Assembly (NCBI RefSeq): GCF_027596085.1
Contig: NC_072460.1
Span: 11,947,326 to 12,011,325, forward strand
Length of the DNA stretch: 64,000 nt
Origin: Anoplopoma fimbria
Taxonomy: Eukaryota; Chordata; Actinopteri; Perciformes; Anoplopomatidae
Reading direction: 5' to 3'
The notes under the pieces were generated by a model. It was not told the DNA's origin, ran no database searches, and saw only the letters and a list, made by a program, of their open reading frames with translations. How positions within the stretch are numbered: position 1 is the first letter of the stretch; the number at the start of each line of letters is the position of its first letter. Shown piece after piece: positions 27,843 to 40,886 of this stretch. A program made the translations under genes and the position numbers.

Positions 27843-29326
27843 GGCTGCCTTGGTTTCACTAGAAGAGAAAAAATTAAATAAAACATCAATAACTTCAAAA
27901 TCTCATAGGCTGCTTAATCAGAAGCATTCAACACATCACAGGGCATACATATTCTAACATAACAAGCAGGATCTCTCTTTAAAAAAAAAGCACAATTATT
28001 TTTGAGGTTTTGGTATTTGGTTTTTCGTCATTAAAGTGCTTTAACTTCAATCAACTTTCCAGAAAACTGTTGACCCAAAAGCTAATTACATTTTTTGACC
28101 CATTCAAAAAGACAGATCATATAACAATAACAATAATACTGTACTGACTTGCTGTGTCACTGAGCTGTGTAGCAGGTGAGTTACTGTGCAACTAAACATG
28201 GTTAATTTTCCACCTCTTTTGCTGTTATTACAGCTACTGCCCTGGACTCAATGTCTCAGCAGTGTTTACATTAAGTGCAAATATTCAATCATGTGTATCT
28301 CGGAACTTCCTGTCAGAACATAACAGCATGACCTGAACATGATGGGCTAAAGTTTGATTAGGTGGTGATGAACTTTTATGATATTTCAATTTGTGAACCA
28401 ATAAAACCCTGAGGCCTATTCCTAGAATTGACTTATGAACAACTTAAACCCAGAGCTGTATTTGGGATTTTATCCTACAAGCACTTGAAGCTTCAGTAAT
28501 TATGTTTCCCTGTCCTAAAGAAAGTCAGATTACAGCAGAGATCAGAATAACCAGGTTAAAATGCAGGTAAATGCACTGATGACGAACAAAATAGAGTTTG
28601 ATGTTTTACTGTCAACTGGCAGAGGGATGTCAAACAGGGGGATAATCGATTACTAAGATAATTGATGATTAAAGAATGCAGTTTTGTGAAATGAATCTGT
28701 GCTGTAGTGGGGTGATGGTGCAGTGACCTGTCCGTGCCTGTGTTAAGGTTATCTTGGCACCTCAACAGGTAATGTGTAACAATGATTTACTTTCAGCCTT
28801 TCTTGGAACTTGTTTCCAAAGGATTCTATGTAGTAATCAGAGGGCCATAATGAAAAAATAATCTTTAAAAGAATAAGAAAATAAATGGGGGAACATAAAG
28901 CGGAATAGAAAAATAGAACATATACGTATGTAAGTAATACAAAGTGGAAATACAAATAGAAATAAATTAGTAAGTAAAAAAAAGTGGAAGTATGAAGAGG
29001 AAAAATAAATTTAGAAATATGAATACAAATATTATAAGCCTTTTCATTTATTTTCACATTTATTCGTTCATTTATTTCTGTTTATATTTGTGTTTAAGCA
29101 TTTTGGGGAATATGTATATATATTTTTTTTCATATAAATTGAAACTGAAATTTTATTTATTTATTTAATCTATTATTTTTTAGTAACGTGTTATTTATTT
29201 ATTTGTCCACTTTATTACATGGCACGATCACCATACTGCGCATGCACAAGTCTGGTGAAGATATAAATGCAACCCAGAAGGGCCAAGTAAAGGAAGTGAT
29301 GTTTCCATACAAAAGAATATAGAATA

Positions 29327-29327
<1 letters not shown>

Positions 29328-29402
<75 letters not shown>
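29328..29402. repeat. (ATT)n microsatellite
   Basis: About 25 uninterrupted trinucleotide units. The frame across it reads only Asn repeats. Confidence 0.97.
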
Positions 29403-29403
<1 letters not shown>

Positions 29404-31739
29404 TGCGGTTCCTGTATCATAAATCAATGTGATTGCATAGTACATCAAATCCAACGCTGACCATTGACCAGGAAATACAGTCTTAATGAAACCTGAAGTA
29501 ATCAAGGTGTGACATGACTGCCAAGTCTCATATGCTGGAGAGGCCTTGAACAAAGTAGAAGGAGAGGTCTTAGTAAACCTGTGTTTATCACCAGTCCTTT
29601 CTAGCCTACATCACTAACTCAGACCGACTAAGACATGTATAAGAAGCAGAGACCACGTTAGGCAGAGAGCACAGAGCGGATTAAAAGGGGAATGAATTGG
29701 GCCAGTGTATTGTGAGGAAAGTATTTCTCCCCCATGTGCTGTGCACACGTTGTTCTCAGAGTTTGCGAATGTGTTGGGGGTCTGAGGGTTTGAGCGATGG
29801 AGGATTGGAGATCTGAGCTTTGTAGTGCGGTATTAGTTTTTCTCAGTTGCCTTGGTACATTTCTCCAATCATCCTTAACATTTACAAAAAAGTTCATCTC
29901 TTGAAATAATTTGTTCAAATAGCACAACACAATGAATTACCTGCTTGTAACTTGCTCCAAGTCCTTAGTTTGACTCTCAAAAGAAAATATTTATGTCAAT
30001 GAAGTCCTTTTGTCATTCTTACAAAAAACTTCCAAAATAAATCTGATAGAAATGTCTTTAAAACATGCTCGACAGATTATGACAACTTGTTCAACTATTT
30101 TGCATGTGACTAATGACTAGATATTTATGGGGTAAGACTATTGAACAGAGAACCAATAAAATGCATTTTGATCAACATGACAAAATCATTTGAAAATGTA
30201 GGAAACAGCAGATAATTGTACCTTGCATGAATGTGCCAAAGCATTTCAAATTTGTTCAAAAGAACGAAAAATAGCTTTTAAAAAGTGCACAAGTGATGTG
30301 GATGTTGAATAAATGTTTTTTTATTTTTCTATTCTTATCTGAGAAATGTACCAACGCAACTGAAAACAACACAATGTTATTGCACACTTCCATCATGAGA
30401 TTCTCTCTCTCAACATTTACATTCTGCTTCTAGTGTAATAAAAGATTTTAGTAAGGTTACTGCTGAATAATTTCCAAATGTCCTAAATCTGTCCCTATAT
30501 GACATGTACACCATCTGAGCTTTAAATTAAAAAAAAAAGCATCCCAACAACCAATGGATCACTATAAACAAATCTTTTAATCCTCACCTTCTGAAAGCTA
30601 ATCTAGAAGTCCAAGTTGGTGCATGAAGACTGAGCAAACTGAAAAGGAAAAAGTCTTAAAGGGCACTGCAAAGTTATAGTCTGTGTTACACATGAAAATA
30701 CATTGTTTTGTATCCTTGAGCTCTAAAAAGTGTGTTAAAAACATTTCCTTCCTAATGTGTTTTAAATCACGCATCGTTTACATGCATGTTTCAAGCCTGC
30801 TGGCAGATTGCTGCATATCTTGGAGTGTCACTGCTAACCTTTGATCAGTGGACTAGTGTGAAGTTATCAGCAGGAATCACCCGCGTGCTTGTGCAGCATG
30901 TATATGTAGTGTACTACTTACTACTGACCGTTTGAATTTCGAGCGTTAGCAATGCAACGTAAAAAAAAAAAAGTAAACAACTTTCTGCTTATAATACAAT
31001 GTGTTGCATGTAATAGATGCTAAAGTCACAGCTGGGTGCACCAGTAAAGATGCAAAATAACAATCATCCATGAGTGTCCATAATCTCAATTTACTGCGCA
31101 TAATAGAGAATACTACTGTATGTTAAATGGAGAGAACTGGGGGATTGCACGGCCTCCCTGGCTCGACCACCAGCAGGAATACCAGTGCAATGACAAGGAT
31201 ACAATCCTTAAAAGGCTTCTCACCTACAAAAACTGCCGCAACAACAAAACCCTAACACACATCGATAAAAACATCTCCTTACTACTCATGAAGCATAATT
31301 CAGTTTCAGCGTCAGGCTCATTTATTGGTCCGGAGTCCTGCTCAGTTACAACTCACTCTTCAGCTGCTTGGAATTATGAAGTTTTTCTTAACTAGCTAGT
31401 TGAGTTACCTGTTAATGCAGATTTGGTAGTATGCCTGAAGCTGTGGTTGGAGGTGGAGAATAAACTCAGGAGTCCTATTCTTCGAGTGTCATTCTCAGGT
31501 TGGTCGAAGGGCACTTGTAACTATGGTTGCAGCAAGGTTAGCTTCAAGCCTGCAACAAAGAGTGGACCATGATAAGATACAAGAATATGAGAAAAAAAGA
31601 TGAAAATGAATGCAGGTGCATGCTCACATCTCTGAAACCTGAAAGCAGAGACATAACAAGCACTATCATCACAAAATTGTAGATAGATTTCGGTGCCAAT
31701 TCCATCTTGTTTATATAACATTTCACAGTATCCCTCAAA

Positions 31740-31860
31740 ACTCATCCTCTGGGATCCACACATTTCTCTACTAAATTAAATGTCAATCTATCTAACAGTT
31801 GTTGAGATATTTCAGACCGAAATGACGGACCAATCGGCACAGCATTACTATCATTTCTAA
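31740..31860. repeat. Fragment related to the dispersed teleost repeat
   Basis: TAACAGTTGTTGAGATATTT followed by CAGACCGAAATGACGGACCA resembles the repeated 'gene-desert' family also present at 20.3 and 22.1 kb. The match is short. Confidence 0.35.
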
Positions 31861-32139
31861 AGCAATGCCATTACCTTGTTGAAAAACATTTTTTTAAATT
31901 TTGTCACAGGAAATTTCCCATAAATGGCCTAAATTGTGTTTTAACTTCAATACATCAGTAACACCTGTAATTAACAATATGTTCAAATTTTATGTGTAAC
32001 TTTTTTTTAATTATGAGACATATTCACAAGTGACTAATTGCACGTGCTTTAAGACATTTGGTCAACAATTGCAAGCTTTGAAGAATGCGGGCCATGAATT
32101 GGGACGCAGCAATAGTGCTTCAGGCGGCAGTCTGACTCA

Positions 32140-32400
32140 ACAGATTCAATTCAATTCAATTCAGTTTATTTTGTATAGCCCAGAATCACAAATTACAAAT
32201 TTGCCTCAGAGGGCTTTACAATCTGTGCACATGCGACATCCTCTGTCCTTCCCTCACATCGGCACAGGAAAAACTCCCCTAAAAACCCCTTTAACAGGGA
32301 GAAAAAAGGAAGAAACCTATGGGAGAACGACAGAGGAGGGATCCTTCTCCCAGGATGGACAGAATGCAATAGATGTCATGTGTACAGAATGAGCAGCATA
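32140..32400 (+). mobile_element. Dispersed teleost repeat (TTCAATTCAATTCA type)
   Basis: It starts with a TTCAA pentamer run, then TTTTGTATAGCCCAGAATCA, CTCAGAGGGCTTTACAATCT, AGGAAAAACTCCCC and GGATCCTTCTCCCAGGATGG. A second copy in the same orientation lies at 44640-45010. Short open frames here are not genes. The element class is uncertain. Confidence 0.7.
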
Positions 32401-32639
32401 ACGGTTCTTAGATACAACACATTCAATGTATATGACATAAATGATTCATATAATAAGACTACTTATAATAACAGCAGCAATTATTACAGTAGAATTATAG
32501 CCATGAAAATAGGGATAGTAATGTGACTAATAATAATAATCGAAGTAGCAGTGGGTGTCAGTCGGCTCACAGCAGGAGGCACGACTACAGTCCAGGTACC
32601 ACAACGATTGTAGATGTGTAGCACTACGAAGAATGCTAC

Positions 32640-32740
32640 GCTCTGCTTCTTCCCTCTTTGTGTTTATATTTTCATTGAGCGTCTTTGGGTATCTAGAAAA
32701 GCGCTATATAAAATTAAAGTATTATTATTATTGAGAAATA
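32640..32740 (+). mobile_element. LINE-like 3' tail
   Basis: TTGAGCGTCTTTGGGTATCT followed by AGAAAAGCGCTATATAAAAT and an ATT run is the kind of 3' end shared by many fish LINE copies. Only the tail is present. Confidence 0.55.
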
Positions 32741-34719
32741 ATGGCAGGCAGTTTTAATTGCTATTAAGATGAATGGTAATGAAGAAAAGTCATTAGAAAA
32801 AGCCGGGCCTTCTACAGATGATGGAGTGGCAGTATGGAGCAATATGAGGTGACACATTTTTAAGTTAAATCTAATCATACATTTGTGGTTTTTTTCATAA
32901 TAAGAAGAAGAATTTAGTGTGCATTATATTGGCAACACAAAAGGTGGTTAACGTTTTGAATTTATTTTGGGGGAGAGCAATTTGATTTGATCACAGTAAT
33001 CAGGCTCTTCTTGCTTTTTGGTTTGTTTTAATCTGGAAATAACAACTCAATAATAAAAACAGGAAACAAGGTATTGCACAAATAACATGAATTCATATTG
33101 TAATAGATAGCACAAATATTTATTTCCTGGCTCAGGATGCCCCTTCACACACAGACATGCCCAGAACTTCATTAAAAAATTATCTCAAATGTCTGTGTAG
33201 ATGCCTCTACAATAGGATGAAAGTAAAACCTTAAAGCTTTAAATATAGTTAGCCAGATGTCAGTCTTTTGCTGACCTCTGAGCTCTCACCACACCCAAGA
33301 GGCATGCACCAACACCTATTCAACTGCTTTTATATGATTAACAGGACATGTTTGTCCTGTTAAGGCAAATCACAAATAAAGGTTTATTGGGCAGTTTGAC
33401 AGAAAACATTAGCTTACAGCCACAAGGTGTGCCTGTGGTCGCTGCATAAATACACTGATGGACTACTCACTGAAACTTTTTTGTGATAACAATCTCCATT
33501 TTAAGACAACAGCTGACACTTTAAATATTTGCACAGACATGTCCTTTGACTGGTGATGTCAAATGGGCTGTCCTCAAGAGCTTGAAGATAAGACAATAAT
33601 GTGAGCTTCATTGGGAGGCAAGCAAATTGTACAAAAAAGAGAAAAAAGAAAAATGAGCTCCTGCTTTTATAGTTACAAATTTCACTCCAAAAATCAAAAA
33701 AACATTCATTTTCTGCATTGTGTAAAAGCGAAAAAAGGGGGTAGATTGAGAATACATCATATCAGCTGGTGTCACTGTAATAGATCCAATATATACAGTT
33801 CACACCAAGACCACAGAGCAATACCTGGTAAAATGATACATCTCCCTCAGCAGCATTACTGTCCTCAAATGTAGCCTGTAAAAGTAGTTTTATCTCTATG
33901 CTTCCCTGTAGATTACTCCGTCAGCCGAACTACTCTTTTGCAAGAGTTTGCATTTCTTCATGGCTCTGAATTACAGTAAAGTGAGAAAAACTCTTACTCT
34001 AAAAAAAGTTTATCAGTTAAAAAGTCAGTTTGTGAAAGTGTGTTTTAAAGACTTTCTCTCTTAGTTATTTCCTTTATTTCTTCCCGTCTGCCTAACTATT
34101 TTATCAATCAAGATAAACCCAAAACCACAACCTGGAGTCTCCAATTATATGACCACAGCCTCACTTCGGCATTGCGTTGTTAGGAAAAGCATTCGTCAGT
34201 CCTCAAGAATTGTGAGATTATATAGTAAATGCAGGGTGTTTAGCTGAAAGCTTTTGACTTAGTCCCACACAAACCCATACTATTGTGAGGAGAAAACAGG
34301 GAAGTCTTACCGTGTGTAGCTGTGAGCTGGTTGTGATCTTCACTTCACAGGCCTGTTGCATTGTGGCCCCCGCTCCACTCAACACTGCTAGGGAGGCGAG
34401 AAAAGGGTCGTTCAAGCAGATGCAGCAATTCAGGCACCTTGGCACTTAAGCGGTGAATTGCGTCATTTGACGTCTTGAGATAGAGCTGCACGATAAAGAA
34501 GAGTCACAAACATGCACTGACACTGGTGAAAAGTTTTGAAACAAAAATAACTTTGTAGGGTCACAGAGGATAACAGCTTGGATGGTAATTTGCGCTTGAT
34601 TTCTCAGGGCGGTGGAAGTTTGGTGTGACAAACAATCTAATATCAATCTTATATCAAAATAATGTTTTTGTTCGGTCAACTTGTATGCAACACAATTAAT
34701 TGGCTTATATGTGCAAATA

Positions 34720-35045
34720 ATTCCATACCTGCAATCTCCTTCAGTCCTCGACGCGCTTCTTCCACAATATTCAATTAGTTCAATTTGACGCGTAATTTCG
34801 GGTTTTCTCGCTCCGGGGTTGTGCGTCCCAGAATAATGTGCGCATCACCAGTGAGGGACTTTTTGGCAGAGAGAGATTGCTGCGGGACCTTTTTCTTCGG
34901 GGATGTCCGTGCCATAACTTTGCCTCTATGAGCGAGTCTCTCTGAGTTGCTTCTCACATCGCAGCCTCAACATCGCTGATGCTGCCGAGGAGCCGCAGAA
35001 AGCAAAGCATTCACTGAGGAGAGCCACGTGACTGAGACGTAGCAG
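34720..35045 (-). promoter_or_regulatory. Candidate slc16a4 promoter / first untranslated exon
   Basis: The stretch is richer in CpG than its surroundings. It contains a minus-strand donor (GTATGG) near 34728-34733 after a GC-rich leader, and an E-box GCCACGTGAC at 35023-35032. It lies upstream of the slc16a4 coding exons, whose first coding exon begins with an acceptor and so needs an upstream exon. Placement is inferred. Confidence 0.35.
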
Positions 35046-35132
35046 TGAACCTCATCTGAGAGAGAGAAAAGGCTCTGCGGTGAAAACATCAGAGCCACCG
35101 CAGACTTAACCCAGGTCCTGGACGACCAGCAC

Positions 35133-35163
35133 CTGCCAGTGCGTCTTGGTGGCGCACTGGCAG
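35133..35163. repeat. Perfect 11-bp inverted repeat
   Basis: CTGCCAGTGCG at 35133-35143 and its exact complement CGCACTGGCAG at 35153-35163 are separated by nine bases. It lies between the candidate slc16a4 promoter and the LINE fragment. Its function is unknown. Confidence 0.8.
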
Positions 35164-35175
35164 TCAACACCGCAG

Positions 35176-36800
35176 ATCGCCATTAGGCAAAAGTTTCTAC
35201 ACTAGATGTCTATCTGATAATGCTGTAGCTAAATTTAAAGAAGCGATTTCTTCAGGGTTTTATTCAGTACCATTGCTCAATATAACAGAGGACTCCTACG
35301 CTAACTTTAGTCCGTCTCAGATTGACCATCTTGTTGATAGTGCTGCATGCTCACTGCGAATGACACTCGACTCTATAGCTCCTCTAAAAAAGAAGCTAAT
35401 AAAAGAAAGGAGGTTTGCTCCATGGTATAATCCTCAAACCCGCGATTTAAAGCAAATATCGTGAAAACTTGAAAGGATATGGCGTTCCACCAATGTGGAT
35501 GAAGCGCGGTTAGTCTGGCAAGACAGTCTTAAAATATATAAGAAGGCACTCCGTAATGCTAGAGCAGCCTATTACTCAGCATTAATAGAGAAAAATAAGA
35601 ACAACCCCAGGGTTCTCTTCAGCACTGTAGCCAGGCTGACAGAGAGTCACAGCTCTGTTGAGCCGTGTATTCCTATAAACCTCAGTAGTAGTGACTTCAT
35701 GAACTTCTTTAATGATAAGATTCTAACTATTAGAGAAAAAATGTATAATCTACTGCCCTCAACCAGTACCGATCGATCCATAGCTGTAGAACCTGAAATA
35801 TATTTAGATGGCTTTTCTCCCATCGACCTTCAACAATTGACTTTAACTATTTCTAAGTCTAAACCTTCCACCTGTCTCTTAGACCCGATTCCGACTAGGC
35901 TGCTTAAGGAAGTTTTACCTTTAATTAGCAATTCTTTATTAGAAATTATCAATCTGTCTTTACTGACGGGCCATGTACCACAGGCCTTCAAACTAGCTGT
36001 AATTAAACCTCTTCTTAAGAAACCTACTCTTGATCCAGAGGTGTTGGCTAACTATAGACCTATATCTAACCTTCCGTTCCTCTCCAAGATCCTTGAGAAA
36101 GCAGTAGCAAATCAGCTGTGTGACTTTATGCATAACAATAGTTTATTTGAGGATTTTCAGTCAGGATTTAGAGTGAATCATAGCACAGAGACGGCACTGG
36201 TGAAAATTACCAATGACCTTCTAATAGCTTCAGACAAAGGACTTGTCTCTGTACTTGTATTGCTAGACCTTAGTGCTGCATTTGATACCATTGATCACCA
36301 AATCCTATTACAGAGATTGGAGCATCTAATAGGCATTAAAGGAACCGCACTTAGCTGGTTTAAGTCGTATTTATCAGACCGATCTCAGTTTGTATATGTA
36401 AACAATGAAAGCTCGATGAAAACCAGGGTTAGTCACGGAGTTCCACAGGGGTCTGTTCTTGGACCTATTTTATTTACCTTATATATGCTTCCCTTGGGGA
36501 ATATTATCAGAAAACACTCAGTAAACTTTCATTGTTATGCAGATGATACCCAGTTATATCTATCAATTAAGCCAGACGAAACTAACCAGTTCTCTAAACT
36601 TCAAGCATGTCTTACAGGCATAAAAACCTGGATGACCTGTAACTTCTTAATGTTAAACTCTGAAAAAACAGAAGTTATCCTACTAGGCCCAGATCACCTT
36701 CGAAATCAATTATCTAACGATATAGTTTCTCTAGATGGCATTGCTCTAGCATCCAGCACTACCGTTAAGAACCTTGGAGTTATCTTTGATCAGGATCTGT
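35176..36800 (+). pseudogene. Truncated CR1/L2/Rex1-group LINE with nearly open reverse transcriptase
   Basis: This is a non-LTR retrotransposon protein. It starts in the linker after the endonuclease (APLKKKLIKERRFAPWYNP), has one in-frame TGA at 35462-35464, then stays open from 35495. Reverse transcriptase blocks are clear: [55 protein letters not shown] (first catalytic Asp), [23 protein letters not shown] (catalytic pair), [13 protein letters not shown] and NLGVIFD. It breaks off at about 36797 in unrelated sequence, so the C-terminal part and tail are missing. Both ends are truncated, so it cannot move on its own. Confidence 0.92.
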
Positions 36801-37288
36801 ATCTGGGATTAACGTCATGCAGCTGCCAAAGAAAATCAATGGGTTAACCACAAAACACCCAGCAAAGGAAGAAATAATGAATGAAGAGGGCAACATTAAG
36901 TCGAGTTGAAGTTTATTAAGGGTTGTTCTGTGTGCATGAGTGCCTTGAATTGAAGGACATGGATAATAACAACTAAAAACAAGTATTAACATGGCTGGAA
37001 ATAACATGTTAAAGGCCTTTTTTATTAATGCATTACTGACAGATTGGTGAATATATTTATACTATATATTTAAAAAATGGGAATCTCACTGCAAGTGTTT
37101 GAAAATTGGTAAGCATGTTCTGGTTTAAATATGGGATCTGCTGAAAACACAACAGACATGTGGAAACTCCAGATTTCTCTTGCAAACTGAAGATCTTTTT
37201 AAAGTTCAACCAGGTTGTGTGATTATACTTCTGTGCCTTACATGTACATTTTTTTACATAAAAAAAACTCCCCAGCGTTGTGTTGTCT

Positions 37289-39293
37289 TCAAGATGCTAT
37301 CTTGTGAACTGCTACTGTGATGGTCCCATGACTCCTCACCAGAATGTTTCTACAAAACAAGCAAACAAAAAACAATGTATTGAGACAAACATTCACCATC
37401 ATTCATTGTCATCATCATGGGCATCAGCAATAGTCCCAACCCACCATTTATTTTTGCATAAATGTACTACTTAAAGCATAAATATCTACAAAAATGAAAT
37501 GTTGACCTTTTAACCCACAGTAAAAAAACATGAGGATTAATGGCCTATCGCATTTTGTTTTATAATTGATATCTGTCGGAGTCATGAAGTTATTAATTTA
37601 CACCTTGTTGACAAATACTGTAATTCTACTATACTTAGTACTGCCAGTCACAACAAAGCAGCAGACTCATCTTCAGTCACTATAAGGTCTAACATTTAAA
37701 ATGACTCTCTAATAATGGTAAGTCTTGGTGTTATTAGTAAGTCACTGGTCACCCATGAACCAGAACATGTTTTGTTAAGTCCAGAAGGTGGCAGCATAGT
37801 CACACAAATGAAAACCAAACTCCTTTGCCAAGACTTGAAGCTCAGTCTGAGGTACAAACAATAGAAACTCAATCTTTGATTTTGGATCTCTTTCAACAGT
37901 TTTTTTCCCAAGGATTTATTGATCTCCACAAGTGTTAATCACCACTGCAGACAGACCCCTTAAATCCAGTGAGATGGAGAAAAAGGACAAGATGCAAGCC
38001 AGCCAAGCAGAAAACACAAAAGGTTGTGTTACAGCTCACCCTGACTCAGACTCCAGGCAAACTGTCGGACTATCTGTTGGGTCTTTGATGAGAGTTGCAG
38101 CTTGTTTGGCCAAAACTGACACAACACCGCCATGTTCATCAGACAGGGAGCCGCGGCCTGGGGATTGTGAAATATAAAAGAGTTACTAAACAGAACTGAA
38201 GAAACGTCAAAAGGAGCACTATTTAAACTTTCTCCTTTGGTATCTGAAAAGGCATCCATCCATTATCACTTCTAGGTGTGTCTCTCCAAAGTCTAGAGCT
38301 ACATTTAACATTTGAAAAAAATCAACATGTTTTTGGTTTCATCAAGTTTATAAACCTTCTGATCAAGGAGACAATTATCTTTTATTTCCACTACTGGCTA
38401 GTGACCCAACTGCTCCCAGAGAAGGAATACTTCAACATTTTGGTCCGGCCATATAAATCTTTGTAAAACCAAAGTTTGTTGTTTTGACACTTTGATTTTT
38501 GTACTAAAACAAACGAGATATAACCAGATGAACAACTGGGGCATCTCCCATTAAACATTTTAATATCTCGTGGATTTTTCTGATCTTGAATGTGATTACA
38601 TTGGTCGGAAACGAAATTCCGAGATGGAAGGCCTCCTTAGATGATATAGTGTTAGGAAAATGAATTAAATTGGTACCGCACATAAAAAGTCTGTGTCCAC
38701 ATTTCAGTTGGCATTGACATGGTCATATTCTATACCTGACTTTGCTACTTATTGTTAGTGATGCTCACCAATAACCCCACTTTGTAATGTATTAGCAGCA
38801 AGGTAACTGAGGATTTGCTTAACCATCATTTAGAATTTATATGTCCACGTGTATTTCCCCAAAACGAGAAGTTACTAGTTTAACTTTGTGAATTTGATAG
38901 ACCGTTGGCTGTTTATGACCCTGGTTGGCTTAACACTATGGGTAGCAAGTTGTTTGTGTTATACAAATTTAGAAACGTGCATTTCTGCATGTAACCAGAC
39001 TACAAAGCAGTTTTTTCCTCAGGCTGTAAGACTAATCAAGGTTATGTTTTTTTTTTGTGTAGCATTAAGCTACTACAACTTGAATGTGTTTGTGCAACCG
39101 TGTGCTTTAAAATGACCGTACATGAACCTGCAATCTTGGTCTATAAGTCAGTTAATATCGGGAACATGCTATTCCCAAGTTACCAGAACCCAGTCTTAAC
39201 CCCAAAAATATCCAGTTTACTATCATAATAGTGTCATTTACATTTGATTTGTTTGGCAGTTTATGCTTGAAAGTATATGTATATATCTATATA

Positions 39294-39353
<60 letters not shown>

Positions 39354-39633
39354 CTGGCCTTAATAAAAGGCCAATTTGGTCTAAATGCATTTGACTAACA
39401 TTTTTATATTAGCCTAGGATAGAACAAGCAGTGTCTTCTTACAGCCCAGATTGTGTCCTTGTTGATCCGTGCAGAGCACACCGACAACTGCTGGATTCTT
39501 CATGCTGCCAACAACACAGACAAACAAATAGCTTTTAGTCGTCTTTAAGGTCCCAACAGTTTAAATACAAACTCAGTCACAGCCTGCTATTAACTTACGT
39601 ATCATCGAGGTGCTGTTCGAGGGTCGACTCCAT
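37289..39633 (-). CDS. lamtor5: Ragulator complex subunit LAMTOR5 (HBXIP)
   Basis: A roadblock-fold subunit of the lysosomal Ragulator complex, which anchors Rag GTPases for amino-acid activation of mTORC1. Four coding exons: 39599-39633, 39443-39504, 38040-38157 and 37289-37349. All have GT-AG borders and matching phases, and sum to exactly 276 bases (91 residues plus stop), the usual family length. Family landmarks are [11 protein letters not shown] at the start, [48 protein letters not shown] and the end [13 protein letters not shown]. Short exons and low-complexity surroundings make this gene easy to miss. A minus-strand AATAAA at 37021-37026 is a plausible polyadenylation signal. The neighbours slc16a4 and prok1 fit the human order. 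Confidence 0.96.
39280..39349. repeat. (TA)n microsatellite
   Basis: A long TA run in the second lamtor5 intron region, starting after TATATCTATATATC. Confidence 0.95.
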
Positions 39634-39735
39634 TATTATCAATCGTAAATAACTGCCAAGTCAAGTTTTGTGTGTGAAGATGTGTTTATTTTTACAGTCT
39701 GCTTCCTGAAAGCTTCCGATTGGAGTCAGCTGATC

Positions 39736-39743
39736 GTCACGTG
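39736..39743. promoter_or_regulatory. E-box resembling a CLEAR element in the lamtor5 promoter
   Basis: GTCACGTG lies about 100 bases upstream of the lamtor5 start codon. The full ten bases, GTCACGTGCA, match eight of ten positions of the CLEAR consensus (GTCACGTGAC) bound by TFEB/TFE3, the regulators of lysosomal genes. Any CACGTG factor (USF, MYC) could also bind. Its use is inferred from position and from the gene's lysosomal role. Confidence 0.5.
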
Positions 39744-39799
39744 CACTAAGGGTCCCGATGAGGACCAAGCTATACCAAGCGAGGTATCAGACGGACCAA

Positions 39800-40885
39800 G
39801 AATGTGACAGTAGAAAGGTATCTACAGTCTACATGTAGATAAGTAGCCTACATCCGAGCTGCGTGGGCTACACACAGGCACCCTTCAACTGTTACAGTTC
39901 GTAAATGAAAGTCCTGTTTGTAACGCGCTAAAAAACGCCCGCACACGCTCCAAGCCCCACCTGTGGAGCTGTGGCGCACAGCCATCAGACAGTTCAGCAG
40001 AAACTTTCGTTTGCAATGTCCAAAACCCCCAAAACTACAGAAGACGGAGGACAAAAGACATTTTATTCAAAAAGGAGTGTGAGTCATGATTTCAGACACA
40101 CGAGATAACTTTGGAATGTCGATATAACTCCGTAAAAGGCTTAAAGTTAGCCATACACCTGGTGGTAATGTTATTTCAAATGACTACGGTCAGTTCACCA
40201 TAATTATTAAAAGCACATTTTATAAAAAAAAAGAAAAACTGTTGCAATATAACCAGGAGGAGCCCATTGATGAAGGATGGGATTTTGGTCATGTAACACT
40301 TCATAACAGTGAATTTATTGAATAATCCAAATAAAAATCTTTTGTACAAAAGCAAAAATTAACATTCTAGTACAACCAACAGGTGACACCTGGTTTTGTT
40401 TGTGCTACACTACATTGGACTGAAGTTAATGAATGGTGTGATCAAAGTAAGGTTGTAGTTTGTTGTCTACCTCACTAAGGTTACAGAGGGGCATTGTCTG
40501 TGTTTAAACAACGTTTCCCACCTTACCTGAACCCTCAGGGACCTACCTGACCTCACCTGGTAAATGGTTTGAGTGTGAGAGGCTGCTTGGCTTGAAATGG
40601 TATTAGATATGACTAAATACGATTGGGACAACACTCTGCGGCAACAATCACGTTACCTCGATTACACTGAACAGGCTATGTACAATTGTGAGTTTTTATT
40701 TCATTTAATTTATTAATTTAATATGTAATATATTTACTTGTTTTCGTCAATAGAGCTTCAATAGAGTGCTGCAGGTATGTATCTTAATACTAGAAAATGC
40801 AGGAACAGTGTGTAACATTTAGTGGCATCTAGTGGCGTGTTGCAGATTGCAACCAACTAAATGCCCACCCCTCACCCTGCTCTTT
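39800..40885. other. Intergenic, nothing recognised
   Basis: Mostly AT-rich sequence upstream of lamtor5, with a short GC-rich stretch at about 39840-40000. No gene or named element is seen. Confidence 0.5.
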
Positions 40886-40886
40886 C

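Larger units (their letters stand above)
27859..34300 (-). other. slc16a4 5' intron region
   Basis: This lies between the first coding exon and the candidate promoter near 34.7-35.0 kb. It is AT-rich and holds an ATT microsatellite (29328-29402) and several repeat fragments (31740-31860, 32140-32400, 32640-32740). I recognise no coding exon. A GTAAGAC donor-like site on the minus strand at about 34305-34311 could end an untranslated exon. Confidence 0.45.
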
